Counted from the first letter of the stretch, positions 23,282 through 31,728 are shown. The stretch: DNA of 64,000 nt from Ruminococcus sp. XPD3002 (GCA_900119535.1 FPJT01000001.1:224367-288366), one strand, 5' to 3'. Notes: generated from the sequence alone by a model not told the origin. Made by a program: numbers and translations.

Positions 23282-26179
23282 TCAATCGGTATTTGGAGTT
23301 CCTTCTTCTTTTTTGATATATTCATCGGCTGGGAAAGGATAAATATGACCGCTGATCGTAGTTTGTAAATTACGTCCCTCTTCCTTATTAAAGAGACTGC
23401 CTTTGATGATCGCATCACCGCGGTTCATAGAGTCAAAGCGAGCCATATCAGCCTTATTCCAGCGAAGCTCCGCTGCGACCAGATTAGCACTGTCCTGTGT
23501 CGGACGATGATGTATCTGCATTCCAGCCTTACCGAGAGCAGAGCCTATCTCTGTGCTGCGGGCGTAAAAATCCTGTGTAGCAGCTACGATAGAAAGATGA
23601 TGCTTGCGCCCCTCTTTCAATATCTTACGGATAGGACTCGAAGCCGAAAGATTATGATTCTGAACTTCATCAATGAAAATGGATAACGGACGCTGAGGAT
23701 TTTCACGCTTGTAATTGAACAGACCTGCAAGCAGTGCGTCCACGATCTGATTTCCGTTCCCTGAGAAGCCCTCGTTGATCTGAACTACATGTATTCTATG
23801 TTCACCGCTGAAGAAATCTTTCCAGGTTCCCTGCGTAAGACCGTACAACTGAATATCCTCAATGAAGGGTTCTAAACGATTACGAAGGCTCTCATATGTA
23901 GCTCCTTCCTTATTAAGGGCTCTCAACAGATTATCTGGAGATATGGACTTGTCTGGATCAGGCTTTTCGAGCTGTTCTGATACAACTGAACGGAGAGCGT
24001 TTGTCTGCGGGACTGACAATTCTCCGACACCAGCTACAATAATACCTGTTACCTCCCTTTTCTGTGTGGGCAAGCTTGCTGCGCGATCAGTGTTGAAAAT
24101 ATCAATATTTAAGGTTCCATCATCAAGGCTATGGAAAATGACATTCTTGTCCACAAACTCCTTTGAAAGGTTAGCGCACAAGGCTTCATAAGTGGCTGAA
24201 TCGCTTGTGTCGAAGACTAATATGTCGTATCCGAGAGCGAAACGACCTCCCATGATTTGCTGTTCGGTGAAGCTTTTGCCCTCACCTGCCTGACCATATA
24301 TAGCGATACTTTCATTTTCAATATTATCGTAGCAGAAGAGCTTGCCGGCAAATTTGCCGCTTTGGTCACATATAATTGGCAAGAAGCCGGGCATCTGTAT
24401 TTCCTCTTGTGTGAGCAGAAACGCAGCTTTTTCCGGATTCTGAAGCATGTAGAGTACATCCTCGTCGAGGATATCCGCAGGGAAATCGTAGAAGTAAAGG
24501 CGTTGGTATTTGCCTGTACTGTCGTGTGAATCGAACGGATGCGTATTTCCGTCAGTGCAAATAAGATCGCCGTCGGTTCGGAAGGCGTTTATCACACTTT
24601 CACTGCTTTTAATACTGGGCATCTCCTGCACTACGTTGTCTATCATCGAAGAACTGGTCAGCAGACGATCGCCTGAAATAACAGCTGTTATTCCGTCATC
24701 GTCCAAGCGGAGATTACGCACCTTTTTTACGGCGGTAAAGACTTTTGATCTGAATTTTTCACTGAGTTTAGCATTAAACTCTGTCTTTATAATTGTATTT
24801 GCGTTCATAACCATTTCTCCTTTATTGCTAATTGTTTTATTATAGTACAAAAGTAAGTCCGTGTTTAATCGCTTTATTCCTATGAAGTTATCCAAAAAAG
24901 CATCAATAGTAAGCATTGCTGTGAGTGTATCGAGACTTGAACCTGATACCTCTCTTGATAATTCCTGACGGAACATGGAGGCATTTTGAGTGAAAAATGT
25001 TTGCGCCTTCATCGGATCGGAAAATGCTTTTTGGTACACAAGAGCAGTCATTTCATCGGCTATGCTCTCGAGCTTCTCTGCTGTACAGTCAAGCTCAATG
25101 CCCTCTGTGTCTATGACGATAGCATTTTCCGGAGCAAGCTTTGAAGCGGTATATCCGGCATTCTTTGAGAGTATCATCGATATGTTCCTGCCAGAGTTAT
25201 TCTTCTGAGCACATCGGATCATTGTCTTGACTCCGTTGATTATTTTGTTTTTCTCATCGGCAAAGGAATTATCCTTTACTAAGAATACGCCGTCATACAC
25301 TTCGGAATGAGCCTGCTCGATCGAATCAGGAGACGATATCAATGTTGGAAGTGGGTGTTTGTGAAAATTGTTGGTCGAGAGCATCGGTATCAGTTTTTCT
25401 TCCGTTAAGCCTATTTCTGTATTTGAAGGCTTGATACACAGAAAGTCCATGATGATAATACCTGCATGTTTCAGAAAATACTGCATTACCCCCATAATGT
25501 ACCAGTTGCTCAGAAAGCATAGTACAGGATGCTGACAGAGGGTTTTTCTCCAGTTTTCTATTACTTGCTCCTCAGATACAAAGCCTACTAAAGGCTTGCG
25601 TTTGAGAACTCCGGGAGATATGTATTTTTCAACCTCCTTTATGAATCCGGGGTTACAGGCAAAGCTGATAACTCTATTCTCAAATTCACATATTCCTTGG
25701 TGTGGGAAAAGTTTCTGTTTCTGACAGGGGGCTGTTTTAATTGCGAAACCTATCAAAGCATTAAGTTCGGATTTGGAACAACCCGGCAAGCGTATAATAC
25801 CTTCAAAATGTTTATCGAATTTTCCGGCATTATAATCCTCACCCGGAATAATGGTAACGTAATTGACTTTTCGCGTATAATAATGCAAAATTGCAAATGC
25901 AATTTCACCTGAGTCATTGTAATTCTCAACCACATTACCAATGCTGAAACCGTTAGTTAATCTTTTTATCTTGACTTTACCCTTGCTGTTTATGAATTCG
26001 ATCTCCATTGTGTCGTCGACGGAGTTACGTTTGTAGGATGTGTTGTTGACAGTTACATCCAACTGCTGTGGGGTGTATCCGGTGGTCGGACTGCCGTAGG
26101 GATAACCGTAAAGAGTGGGGGCAGACATGTTAACCGCATTCCAGTCGGGAAAGCGTCCCTTAGTTAATTCATCAAACAT
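23282..26179 (-). CDS. HerA/VirB4-like ATPase with long N-terminal half
   Basis: A 965-residue protein. The C-terminal half (from about residue 455) is a HerA/VirB4/DUF87-type P-loop ATPase: Walker A YGQAGEGKSF near residue 640, Walker B SIFIDEVQNHN near 840, then KEGRKHHLSIVAATQDF and a conserved GDAIIKGSLFN tail, as in conjugation or DNA-translocating ATPases. The N-terminal half (about 455 residues) is unrecognised. At the junction, AAAGGAG (24817-24823) sits 8 bases before an in-frame ATG (24808, MNANTIIKTEF), so the ATPase half may also be made alone. The start at 26179 has AAAGGAG at the right spacing. It may serve in transfer of the island; the usual VirB/Tra partners are absent here. 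Confidence 0.75.
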   Translation of the reverse strand: MFDELTKGRFPDWNAVNMSAPTLYGYPYGSPTTGYTPQQLDVTVNNTSYKRNSVDDTMEIEFINSKGKVKIKRLTNGFSIGNVVENYNDSGEIAFAILHYYTRKVNYVTIIPGEDYNAGKFDKHFEGIIRLPGCSKSELNALIGFAIKTAPCQKQKLFPHQGICEFENRVISFACNPGFIKEVEKYISPGVLKRKPLVGFVSEEQVIENWRKTLCQHPVLCFLSNWYIMGVMQYFLKHAGIIIMDFLCIKPSNTEIGLTEEKLIPMLSTNNFHKHPLPTLISSPDSIEQAHSEVYDGVFLVKDNSFADEKNKIINGVKTMIRCAQKNNSGRNISMILSKNAGYTASKLAPENAIVIDTEGIELDCTAEKLESIADEMTALVYQKAFSDPMKAQTFFTQNASMFRQELSREVSGSSLDTLTAMLTIDAFLDNFIGIKRLNTDLLLYYNKTISNKGEMVMNANTIIKTEFNAKLSEKFRSKVFTAVKKVRNLRLDDDGITAVISGDRLLTSSSMIDNVVQEMPSIKSSESVINAFRTDGDLICTDGNTHPFDSHDSTGKYQRLYFYDFPADILDEDVLYMLQNPEKAAFLLTQEEIQMPGFLPIICDQSGKFAGKLFCYDNIENESIAIYGQAGEGKSFTEQQIMGGRFALGYDILVFDTSDSATYEALCANLSKEFVDKNVIFHSLDDGTLNIDIFNTDRAASLPTQKREVTGIIVAGVGELSVPQTNALRSVVSEQLEKPDPDKSISPDNLLRALNKEGATYESLRNRLEPFIEDIQLYGLTQGTWKDFFSGEHRIHVVQINEGFSGNGNQIVDALLAGLFNYKRENPQRPLSIFIDEVQNHNLSASSPIRKILKEGRKHHLSIVAATQDFYARSTEIGSALGKAGMQIHHRPTQDSANLVAAELRWNKADMARFDSMNRGDAIIKGSLFNKEEGRNLQTTISGHIYPFPADEYIKKEEGTPNTD
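24808..24823 (-). promoter_or_regulatory. Internal ribosome binding site and start in the ATPase gene
   Basis: On the - strand AAAGGAG (24817-24823), 8 bases, ATG (24806-24808): as strong as the gene's own start signal, and at the domain junction. Confidence 0.5.
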
Positions 26180-26230
26180 AATTATTTCTCCTTTTAACTT
26201 AGTGAAAAAAGATTCTGATTTTTCTGAAGT

Positions 26231-26319
26231 GTAGGTCAGTCGAACGAGCTGTAATCAGAACTTTTGAAAATCCCGGGTTTTTCATAAGTTTTTTTGAAGT
26301 TCAATGTTTTCTGACCTAC
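26231..26319. repeat. Interrupted palindrome between divergent island genes
   Basis: The outer arms GTAGGTCAG (26231-26239) and CTGACCTAC (26311-26319) and an inner imperfect palindrome around TCCCGGG (about 26258-26291) share nearly the same centre (26274/26275). The site lies in front of both the leftward ATPase gene and the rightward unknown gene; it could be an operator or a processing site. Confidence 0.6.
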
Positions 26320-26453
26320 GATTGCAGAAATCTTAAAGAGTTTCTTATGTATTTCTGCTATGATTTCATTCTAACATAATACAGCCTATAATACGAGGAA
26401 TCGTTTTTAGGCATTTCTATTCCTAAGATAATTTGACAAGAGGTGTAAAATAT

Positions 26454-27407
26454 ATGAGCGAAGAATATATTACTTTACAAGAGCTAAGCGAAGAAATATA
26501 TAAAGAGCAAATCTCAGATAAGCAAACAATGAATGAGAGTTTTAGAAGAAGTATTAGTAACAAATATAATTTTCTGGTGAATCGTATTGTCATGCGTAGC
26601 AAACTTGATTGGCGATATAAGAATAAGGATAGGATACCTTTACGAGATAAAAGCATTGTTAAAGCGCTGCTTATAAAGTCATATTTACCAAAACCAGATA
26701 CTGATGACGAGCTCTTTGTAAAATGGTTTAATAATAGCATAGAAGAAACAGACTTTGAAACGATAATAAACCTGGGTTTCCGTGTTGAAAGCCTAATCAA
26801 AGACGAAGTCGCTTATGATGATTGGGATCTGGACGATGTTACTATAGACGAGTGGGTAAATGCAATACATTCATCTATTAATTTTTCCAGGGCGTTAAGC
26901 GTAAAGGAATTCGCCTATGAAATGATACAGCTATATGATGCTTCCAATGTTCTTAACCATGATATCCCATTTGGAGATCTTATAAGAGGAAATGAATATG
27001 GGCAGCGTTCGTATATATGGAAAGGACTTCATCCCAGTATTGATACTTCCTTGCCTCTTAATGAAGTATTAAAGGGCTGCTTTTCTCAAGAAGACTATGC
27101 TAACATTGTTATGCAATTTATGCATGTTATATTGCAGGATTCCCAAGATAAAACTATTGATTTCATAAAAGCGTATGCAGAACTCAAAAAGAAGACGGGT
27201 TACTCATGTGCTGATGAAATGTTAGACAAAGAATCCTTAGCTTCTGAATATACTAAATTTTTCCAGAACATTTACGATTATCTGTATGACAGACCTGAAC
27301 TGACAAAGGATATTGAGAATGAGATAGGAACTGAGAATCTGCTTAATTTCTTTAAGATGAAGGACAGGAATGCTAAAAATCCCAAAAAGGCGAATAAGGA
27401 TAAGTAA
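26454..27407 (+). CDS. Hypothetical protein of the accessory island
   Basis: A 317-residue soluble, acidic protein with a basic tail (KMKDRNAKNPKKANKDK). I do not recognise a family. It is mostly helical in look, rich in Asp/Glu (VAYDDWDLDDVTIDEWVNA near 125-145), with no membrane segment or obvious catalytic motif. Its codon use (many AT-ending codons) is more AT-rich than the housekeeping genes around. AAGAGGTG precedes the ATG at 26454; the frame extends to a TTG at 26433 without support. It is divergent from the ATPase gene across an 89-base interrupted palindrome. Confidence 0.6.
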   Translation: MSEEYITLQELSEEIYKEQISDKQTMNESFRRSISNKYNFLVNRIVMRSKLDWRYKNKDRIPLRDKSIVKALLIKSYLPKPDTDDELFVKWFNNSIEETDFETIINLGFRVESLIKDEVAYDDWDLDDVTIDEWVNAIHSSINFSRALSVKEFAYEMIQLYDASNVLNHDIPFGDLIRGNEYGQRSYIWKGLHPSIDTSLPLNEVLKGCFSQEDYANIVMQFMHVILQDSQDKTIDFIKAYAELKKKTGYSCADEMLDKESLASEYTKFFQNIYDYLYDRPELTKDIENEIGTENLLNFFKMKDRNAKNPKKANKDK

Positions 27408-27464
27408 GATTTTTCTGAGAATGGATACACTATTTAATTCAAATATGTATGACATCAGCAGCAC

Positions 27465-27493
27465 TTGATTTCTTTCTGAGATAATGGTATAAT
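27465..27493 (+). promoter_or_regulatory. Sigma-A promoter of the HipA-like gene
   Basis: TTGATT (27465-27470), 17-base spacer, TATAAT (27488-27493); 30-base leader with AGGAGG. Confidence 0.75.
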
Positions 27494-27522
27494 AATCGAA
27501 AAGCACACAGGAGGTGAGAGCA

Positions 27523-28749
27523 ATGAAGTACACTCTTATGCACAAGAACATTGCAGTTGCAGACGTTGAGATAGACGAAGACCTGGGCGTTATAACAAGC
27601 ATTGATAATATATCAGCTAAGAAGCATCTGCCCGTGGGAGTTGTTCATCAGCTCCGCCGCGAAAAGACAGTTGACAGATACGCCATGAATCACTGGTGGG
27701 CAGGACGTTCTATTCCTGCAAGTAGAATGGGTGTTGCTGATGCTCTTGAAACACTCGGAGTATACAGTTCCATGCAGCTGCTTACTAAGTGTCTTGGACT
27801 CAGTCTTTCCGATCACTACTGGCTCAGACCTTATGACAGCAACATCACATGGGAAGCAGTCAACTTTTTCGATAACGACTTCTCCGACGATATAGGAGAC
27901 GTGCTGTTTGGTACTAATACTAAAAATGATGGTTTCGACTTCGTATCACCTGATAACACATCTGACGGTAACTTGAAGAAGCGTTGGAAAATCATTGACG
28001 GAAAGCGCTGCCTGGTGAAATCCGGTTCTGATCCATACAGTCAGCAGCCGTTCAATGAAGTCATTGCTGCTATTATAATGAAGCGGCTCGGTATAGATCA
28101 TGTATCGTACTTATTAACGTGGCTGAACGATAAGCCATACAGCGTGTGCGAGGATTTCATTACAAAGGACACTGAGCTTATCAGTGCATGGAGAGTATTG
28201 CAGCTTCGTCCTAAAGCAAACCACGAAAATGAGTATCTTCACTATGTAAATATCTGCAAAGAGTTAGGCGTTGATATCGTACCTGCCATTGACCGCATGA
28301 TAGTTCTTGACTATATCATTGCCAACGAGGACAGGCACTTCAACAACTTCGGACTTCTCCGTGATGCAAATACCCTTGAATGGATAGGCGCTGCACCGAT
28401 ATTCGACAGCGGTACTTCTCTCTGGTATAACAAGTCAGCTTCACGTTTTATATCCAGTGATATCATCTGCAAGCCGTTCAAAAAGACTCACGGTGAACAG
28501 CTCAAGCTTGTTTCATCATACGACTGGTTTGACATCTCAAAGCTTGACGGTATCGAAGGTGAGATATTGAATGTGTTGTGCGAGGATAAGGCTGTACGCT
28601 ATGTTGAAGCTGAACGTGCTAAAGCTATAGCTGCTGAGGTGAGAAAACGTGTAGATGCACTTGAAAATATCGTTTCAAATTGTTCAGCATATGATGTATC
28701 GTCAAATGACGGTGATGTCGAAGGAAACACCGCTGCAAGTTATAACTAA
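27523..28749 (+). CDS. HipA-like protein kinase domain protein
   Basis: A 408-residue protein. The C-terminal two thirds match the HipA kinase fold: GKRCLVKSGS (ATP-binding Lys region near 165), the catalytic loop DYIIANEDRHFNNFG near residue 265 and the metal-binding IFDSGTSLW near 298. HipA kinases phosphorylate target proteins such as GltX and cause growth arrest. The first 150 residues are not the usual HipA N-terminal subdomain and are unrecognised. No HipB-like antitoxin gene lies next to it. AGGAGG at 8 bases fixes the ATG at 27523 rather than the GTG at 27514. It has its own promoter and terminator, so it stands alone in the island. Confidence 0.85.
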   Translation: MKYTLMHKNIAVADVEIDEDLGVITSIDNISAKKHLPVGVVHQLRREKTVDRYAMNHWWAGRSIPASRMGVADALETLGVYSSMQLLTKCLGLSLSDHYWLRPYDSNITWEAVNFFDNDFSDDIGDVLFGTNTKNDGFDFVSPDNTSDGNLKKRWKIIDGKRCLVKSGSDPYSQQPFNEVIAAIIMKRLGIDHVSYLLTWLNDKPYSVCEDFITKDTELISAWRVLQLRPKANHENEYLHYVNICKELGVDIVPAIDRMIVLDYIIANEDRHFNNFGLLRDANTLEWIGAAPIFDSGTSLWYNKSASRFISSDIICKPFKKTHGEQLKLVSSYDWFDISKLDGIEGEILNVLCEDKAVRYVEAERAKAIAAEVRKRVDALENIVSNCSAYDVSSNDGDVEGNTAASYN

Positions 28750-28761
28750 TTAAGAACAGCC

Positions 28762-28785
28762 TGCCCCCATGAAGGGGCAAGCCTA
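28762..28785 (+). terminator. Hairpin after the HipA-like gene
   Basis: TGCCCC(C) and GGGGCA form a stem with a short ATGAA loop, 13 bases behind the stop and between two convergent genes; the T-run is poor. Confidence 0.5.
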
Positions 28786-28788
28786 TAC

Positions 28789-29394
28789 TTACTTCTGATT
28801 TTTATTGTAAAGCCTGTAGTAGCATGAACGGGAGATACCAAGCTCCCGCATAGCTTCTACAGGCTTTTTGTTTCCGCAGCGGACTTCCGCCAGTACCTCA
28901 CGCCAGTTATCAGGCAGCGGCTTTGACGGACGTCCAAAGCGGACGTTTTTCTTTTTGGCAGCTTCTATGCCTTCACGCTGCCGGGCACGTATTTTCTTAC
29001 GCTCATTCTCTGCTATAGCACCGAGGACTTCGATGAGAATAGCGTTTATCATTTCGAGTACCCATGCCTGATCCGGCGGAAAGTCTGTAAGCGTTGTCGG
29101 TATATCAAGTATCTTCACCCTGACTCCCATTTCCTTGAACTGTTCAAGCTCACGCTTGATGTCGGACTTGTTTCTGCTGAGCCTGTCCAGTTCCTTGATA
29201 ACAAGTGTATCGCCTTTGCGGAGTATCTGACGTTTGAGGTATTGATAGCCTTCACGCTCCGTGTCCTTACCCGAAGCCTTGTCAATTATAATGTTCTGCT
29301 CAGGCACTCCAAACTTAGTCAGAGCTTCAAGCTGCCTGTCCTCGTTCTGCCCGGTGGTTGATACTCGAACGTATCCGTAGATTCGGTTATCCAT
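28789..29394 (-). CDS. Small serine resolvase/invertase
   Basis: A 201-residue Tn3/Hin-type resolvase. MDNRIYGYVRVST holds the catalytic Ser; EDRQLEAL, ASGKDTEREGYQ and LVIKELDRLSRN complete the active site, and the C-terminus ends in a helix-turn-helix (KKPVEAMRELGISRSCYYRL). It likely resolves cointegrates or inverts DNA inside the island. The frame runs open to 29499, but AAAGGAG just before the ATG at 29394 and the start of homology both favour this start. The region upstream carries several inverted repeats that could be its res sites. Confidence 0.92.
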   Translation of the reverse strand: MDNRIYGYVRVSTTGQNEDRQLEALTKFGVPEQNIIIDKASGKDTEREGYQYLKRQILRKGDTLVIKELDRLSRNKSDIKRELEQFKEMGVRVKILDIPTTLTDFPPDQAWVLEMINAILIEVLGAIAENERKKIRARQREGIEAAKKKNVRFGRPSKPLPDNWREVLAEVRCGNKKPVEAMRELGISRSCYYRLYNKNQK

Positions 29395-29408
29395 AATGCT
29401 CCTTTCTG

Positions 29409-29517
29409 TCCCAAAAAGTGGTGGTGACTTTCGGAACGTCTCAAAAGTCAAAAACGGACTTTTTGGAATGCTTTTTTCGCTGTTTTTCAACTTTGCCATA
29501 AAGTATACTTTTTGAGA
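29409..29517. promoter_or_regulatory. Candidate res/crossover region of the resolvase
   Basis: Upstream of the resolvase gene are CCAAAAAGT/ACTTTTTGG arms (about 29410 and 29459), AAAGTATACTTT (a perfect 12-base palindrome near 29500) and repeated TCTCAAAAAGT-like strings on both strands, as expected of a multi-site resolvase binding region. Confidence 0.4.
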
Positions 29518-29529
29518 CTTTAATTAAAC

Positions 29530-29555
29530 AAAAATAGCCGCCATTAACTGGCGGC
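29530..29555 (-). terminator. Terminator of the retron reverse transcriptase gene
   Basis: On the - strand GCCGCC, loop AGTTAAT, GGCGGC, followed by TATTTTTG. Confidence 0.75.
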
Positions 29556-29562
29556 ATAGTAT

Positions 29563-30510
29563 TCATATCAAATTTTTTATAGTATCAAAGTATCTCCTCA
29601 TCTCGGCATTGTCAGGTCCAATTTGCATTGCAAACGCAATTTGTCCGAGAAGGGAACGCAAGTATTTGTCAGAGGGAATATCGAGTCCCTTTCGGTTGAT
29701 ACTTTCAACAGCTCCGTACTTCTGACAGTAGTATACTTCCTGACGTATGGCTCTGCGCTGACTACGGGAGAGAACAGGCTTTTCGTTTACAACTATACCT
29801 GTTACACGCTGCTGCTGCGACGAACTGATAAACACTGTCTTTTTATCATTGAGCGTAAATCCCATATGATACAGCTTACTCCTGACCTTACTTATGATCC
29901 GACTTTCACGAATAGCTGATTTTGTCCCGGAGAACGTCATATCATCGCAGTAGCGGGTATAGGTGATATTGTTTCTGCGGCACCAGCATCCCAGCTTTTC
30001 GTCGAATTGCTTCATTACCAGATTAGCAATATATGGTGATGTAGGAGCTCCCTGCGGAAGTCTTGTCTTATAGGTACAGAGGTGCGTCAGCAGTGCAGTT
30101 GCGGGAACAGATAGTCCAAGATGCTTCATCACAAGATAGACCATATCATCATCAATGCTGTCGAAGAAGTGTGATATATCGAGTTTCAGAACACATTCCT
30201 TTCCGACGTGAGGTGAGGCGTTATCAAGCAGGGACTTCCCCTTGCAATAGGCAGTTGAATGATCCGAGACTTCAAGCTGATACAGATAGCATTCAAGTAT
30301 CCTGCGCTGTACCATTTTAAGGAAAGCATTAGGTACACTGAGCCTGCGGTTCTTGTGTCCACGTCCGTGGTGAATGACTACCGTGTGATAGTTTTCGTAT
30401 GTACTGCCACGGCGCTTCTTGCGAGGCTTATAATTGTTGCTGAGCATATATAGCTTATTTACGGGAACATCGAGCGCTTCCGATATTTTTATAATGTCAG
30501 CATCAAGCAT
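29563..30510 (-). CDS. Retron-type reverse transcriptase
   Basis: A 315-residue reverse transcriptase of the retron class, which makes multicopy single-stranded DNA from a structured RNA encoded next to it. Motifs in order: RRLSVPNAFLKMVQRRIL (RT1-2), LKLDISHFFDSID (RT3), RLPQGAPTSPYIANL (RT4), YTRYCDDMTFSG (RT5, catalytic YCDD near 185), GFTLNDKKT (RT6) and QRVTGIVVN, whose VTG is the retron hallmark in the RNA-binding region. Length is typical; there is no fused effector domain. AAGGAG 9 bases before the ATG at 30510 sets the start. A matching msr-msd RNA and promoter lie directly upstream, and a terminator follows. Confidence 0.93.
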   Translation of the reverse strand: MLDADIIKISEALDVPVNKLYMLSNNYKPRKKRRGSTYENYHTVVIHHGRGHKNRRLSVPNAFLKMVQRRILECYLYQLEVSDHSTAYCKGKSLLDNASPHVGKECVLKLDISHFFDSIDDDMVYLVMKHLGLSVPATALLTHLCTYKTRLPQGAPTSPYIANLVMKQFDEKLGCWCRRNNITYTRYCDDMTFSGTKSAIRESRIISKVRSKLYHMGFTLNDKKTVFISSSQQQRVTGIVVNEKPVLSRSQRRAIRQEVYYCQKYGAVESINRKGLDIPSDKYLRSLLGQIAFAMQIGPDNAEMRRYFDTIKNLI

Positions 30511-30538
30511 ACCTGAAGTCTCCTTCCGTTTTAAAATA

Positions 30539-30703
30539 AACAGCCGACGGCACAAAAGCATTAAAATGTTCGGAGCCGAATTTCTATTAACGAAGTTAAT
30601 TCATGATTCGGTGGAGAACTTTTTATATCGGTAATATTCCTGAAATCATCCGCGGCGACTCGCCGCAGCTTTGCTTGTGCAAATTCGCTGCCGACGGCTG
30701 TTT
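30539..30703 (-). ncRNA. Retron msr-msd RNA
   Basis: Read on the - strand from a TATAAT at 30709-30714. The ends pair as a1/a2: AACAGCCGTCGGCA (30689-30702) with TGCCGTCGGCTGTT (30539-30552), one mismatch. Inside are msr-like hairpins TTTGC-ACAA-GCAAA (30670-30683) and GCGGCG-AGT-CGCCGC (30652-30666), then a msd-like stem CCGAAT/ATTCGG (30576-30581 with 30606-30611) topped by ATTAAC-TTC-GTTAAT (30586-30600). This order and the position just before the reverse transcriptase gene match known retrons. The branching G and the exact msDNA ends cannot be set from sequence alone. Confidence 0.85.
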
Positions 30704-30708
30704 TATTG

Positions 30709-30737
30709 ATTATATCACATTAACCTTATATTTACAA
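30709..30737 (-). promoter_or_regulatory. Sigma-A promoter of the retron
   Basis: On the - strand: TTGTAA (30732-30737), 17-base spacer, TATAAT (30709-30714); transcription would begin next to the a1 arm. Confidence 0.75.
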
Positions 30738-30745
30738 GTGTTATT

Positions 30746-31726
30746 TCAAAATACTCCGAAGCATCCTTCATACACATCTTCTCCAAGCATATACTTCACA
30801 TCACGAAGAGCCTCATGAAGCATATCGGTATCAAACAGCATCTGTTCGACTTCATCATAGCTGTAGTATTCAAGCAGGAGTTCAACGTCCTCGCTGTCTA
30901 CTCCATAGAATCCGCACATCATAAGAAGGTCATTTTCATAATTCTTATCATTTGTTCCGTAATCGAACCAGTCATACAGACGGCGCGAGCGATATATATA
31001 ATGAGGTTCAGTATAGTCGAAGCTGCTTATCGATAGTTTACCGCCGCTGTCAATGCGGACAATATTACCGCTTTCGACCTTAGTATTTTCACACACGGAA
31101 TTAAAGCGTAATTTCTTGAAGGCATTGAAAAGTATCTCTGTTGTTGACGCATACAGGTAAAGTCCGTATTCGGGAAAATGCATGAGCGTTAGCGGATTAT
31201 CGCCTTTCAAAAGGAACAGCGTATTATCGTCTCTCAAAACGGTGAACACAAAGCTGCCGAGGACAGTCTCCGCAACTGATTTCAACGCAGTACTGTCAAC
31301 TGCATCCATTTTTTCTAACAGCTGAACGGCAACATAGGTGTCTGTTTCAATTCTGGTTGCAGGAAGATGATTGCTCTTCTGTATCTCTCCGTCATTGTAT
31401 AGAACGCCGTTATGAGCAAGGGAAAAGCTATGTGACGTAGTTCTCCCCTCAAAAGGATGATTATTGTAATTACGCTTAGCGTCACCCTGAGTTGTCATTC
31501 GGTTATGACCGATAAGAGCCGTTGTGTCAGTAGGAAACACAAGCTTCATTTTGTGAGCAGGTTTAGCCTTCTTGAACGTGACGATCCTGCCGTTTCTGAC
31601 ATAGCTTATCCCTGTTGCATCTGTTCCTCTGCACTCGGCATTTACTGATATTTCGCGCAATATCCGTGTTAACAGCTTGTGAGGTATCTTTTTTCCGTAG
31701 TTTAAAAGCCCATATACAGCACACAT
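30746..31726 (-). CDS. Class II glutamine amidotransferase
   Basis: A 326-residue Ntn-hydrolase. The nucleophile is Cys2 (MCAVYGL); HNRMTTQGD (glutamine-binding Arg), LAHNGVLYN (oxyanion Asn/Gly) and ETDTYVA fit the GATase domain of GFAT/Asn synthetase type, which releases ammonia from glutamine. The remaining 120 residues are acidic and unrecognised, so this is not a complete GFAT or PurF. It is the third gene of a tight operon behind an amidoligase-like gene and a 49-residue gene; the combination suggests amide formation on a peptide or protein. The stop lies 9 bases from the -35 box of the retron. Confidence 0.88.
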   Translation of the reverse strand: MCAVYGLLNYGKKIPHKLLTRILREISVNAECRGTDATGISYVRNGRIVTFKKAKPAHKMKLVFPTDTTALIGHNRMTTQGDAKRNYNNHPFEGRTTSHSFSLAHNGVLYNDGEIQKSNHLPATRIETDTYVAVQLLEKMDAVDSTALKSVAETVLGSFVFTVLRDDNTLFLLKGDNPLTLMHFPEYGLYLYASTTEILFNAFKKLRFNSVCENTKVESGNIVRIDSGGKLSISSFDYTEPHYIYRSRRLYDWFDYGTNDKNYENDLLMMCGFYGVDSEDVELLLEYYSYDEVEQMLFDTDMLHEALRDVKYMLGEDVYEGCFGVF

Positions 31727-31728
31727 TT

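Noticed and set aside
29623..30634. Several rightward frames over the reverse transcriptase and its RNA
   Set aside because: Antisense shadows without ribosome binding sites; the - strand has clear RT motifs and RNA structure.
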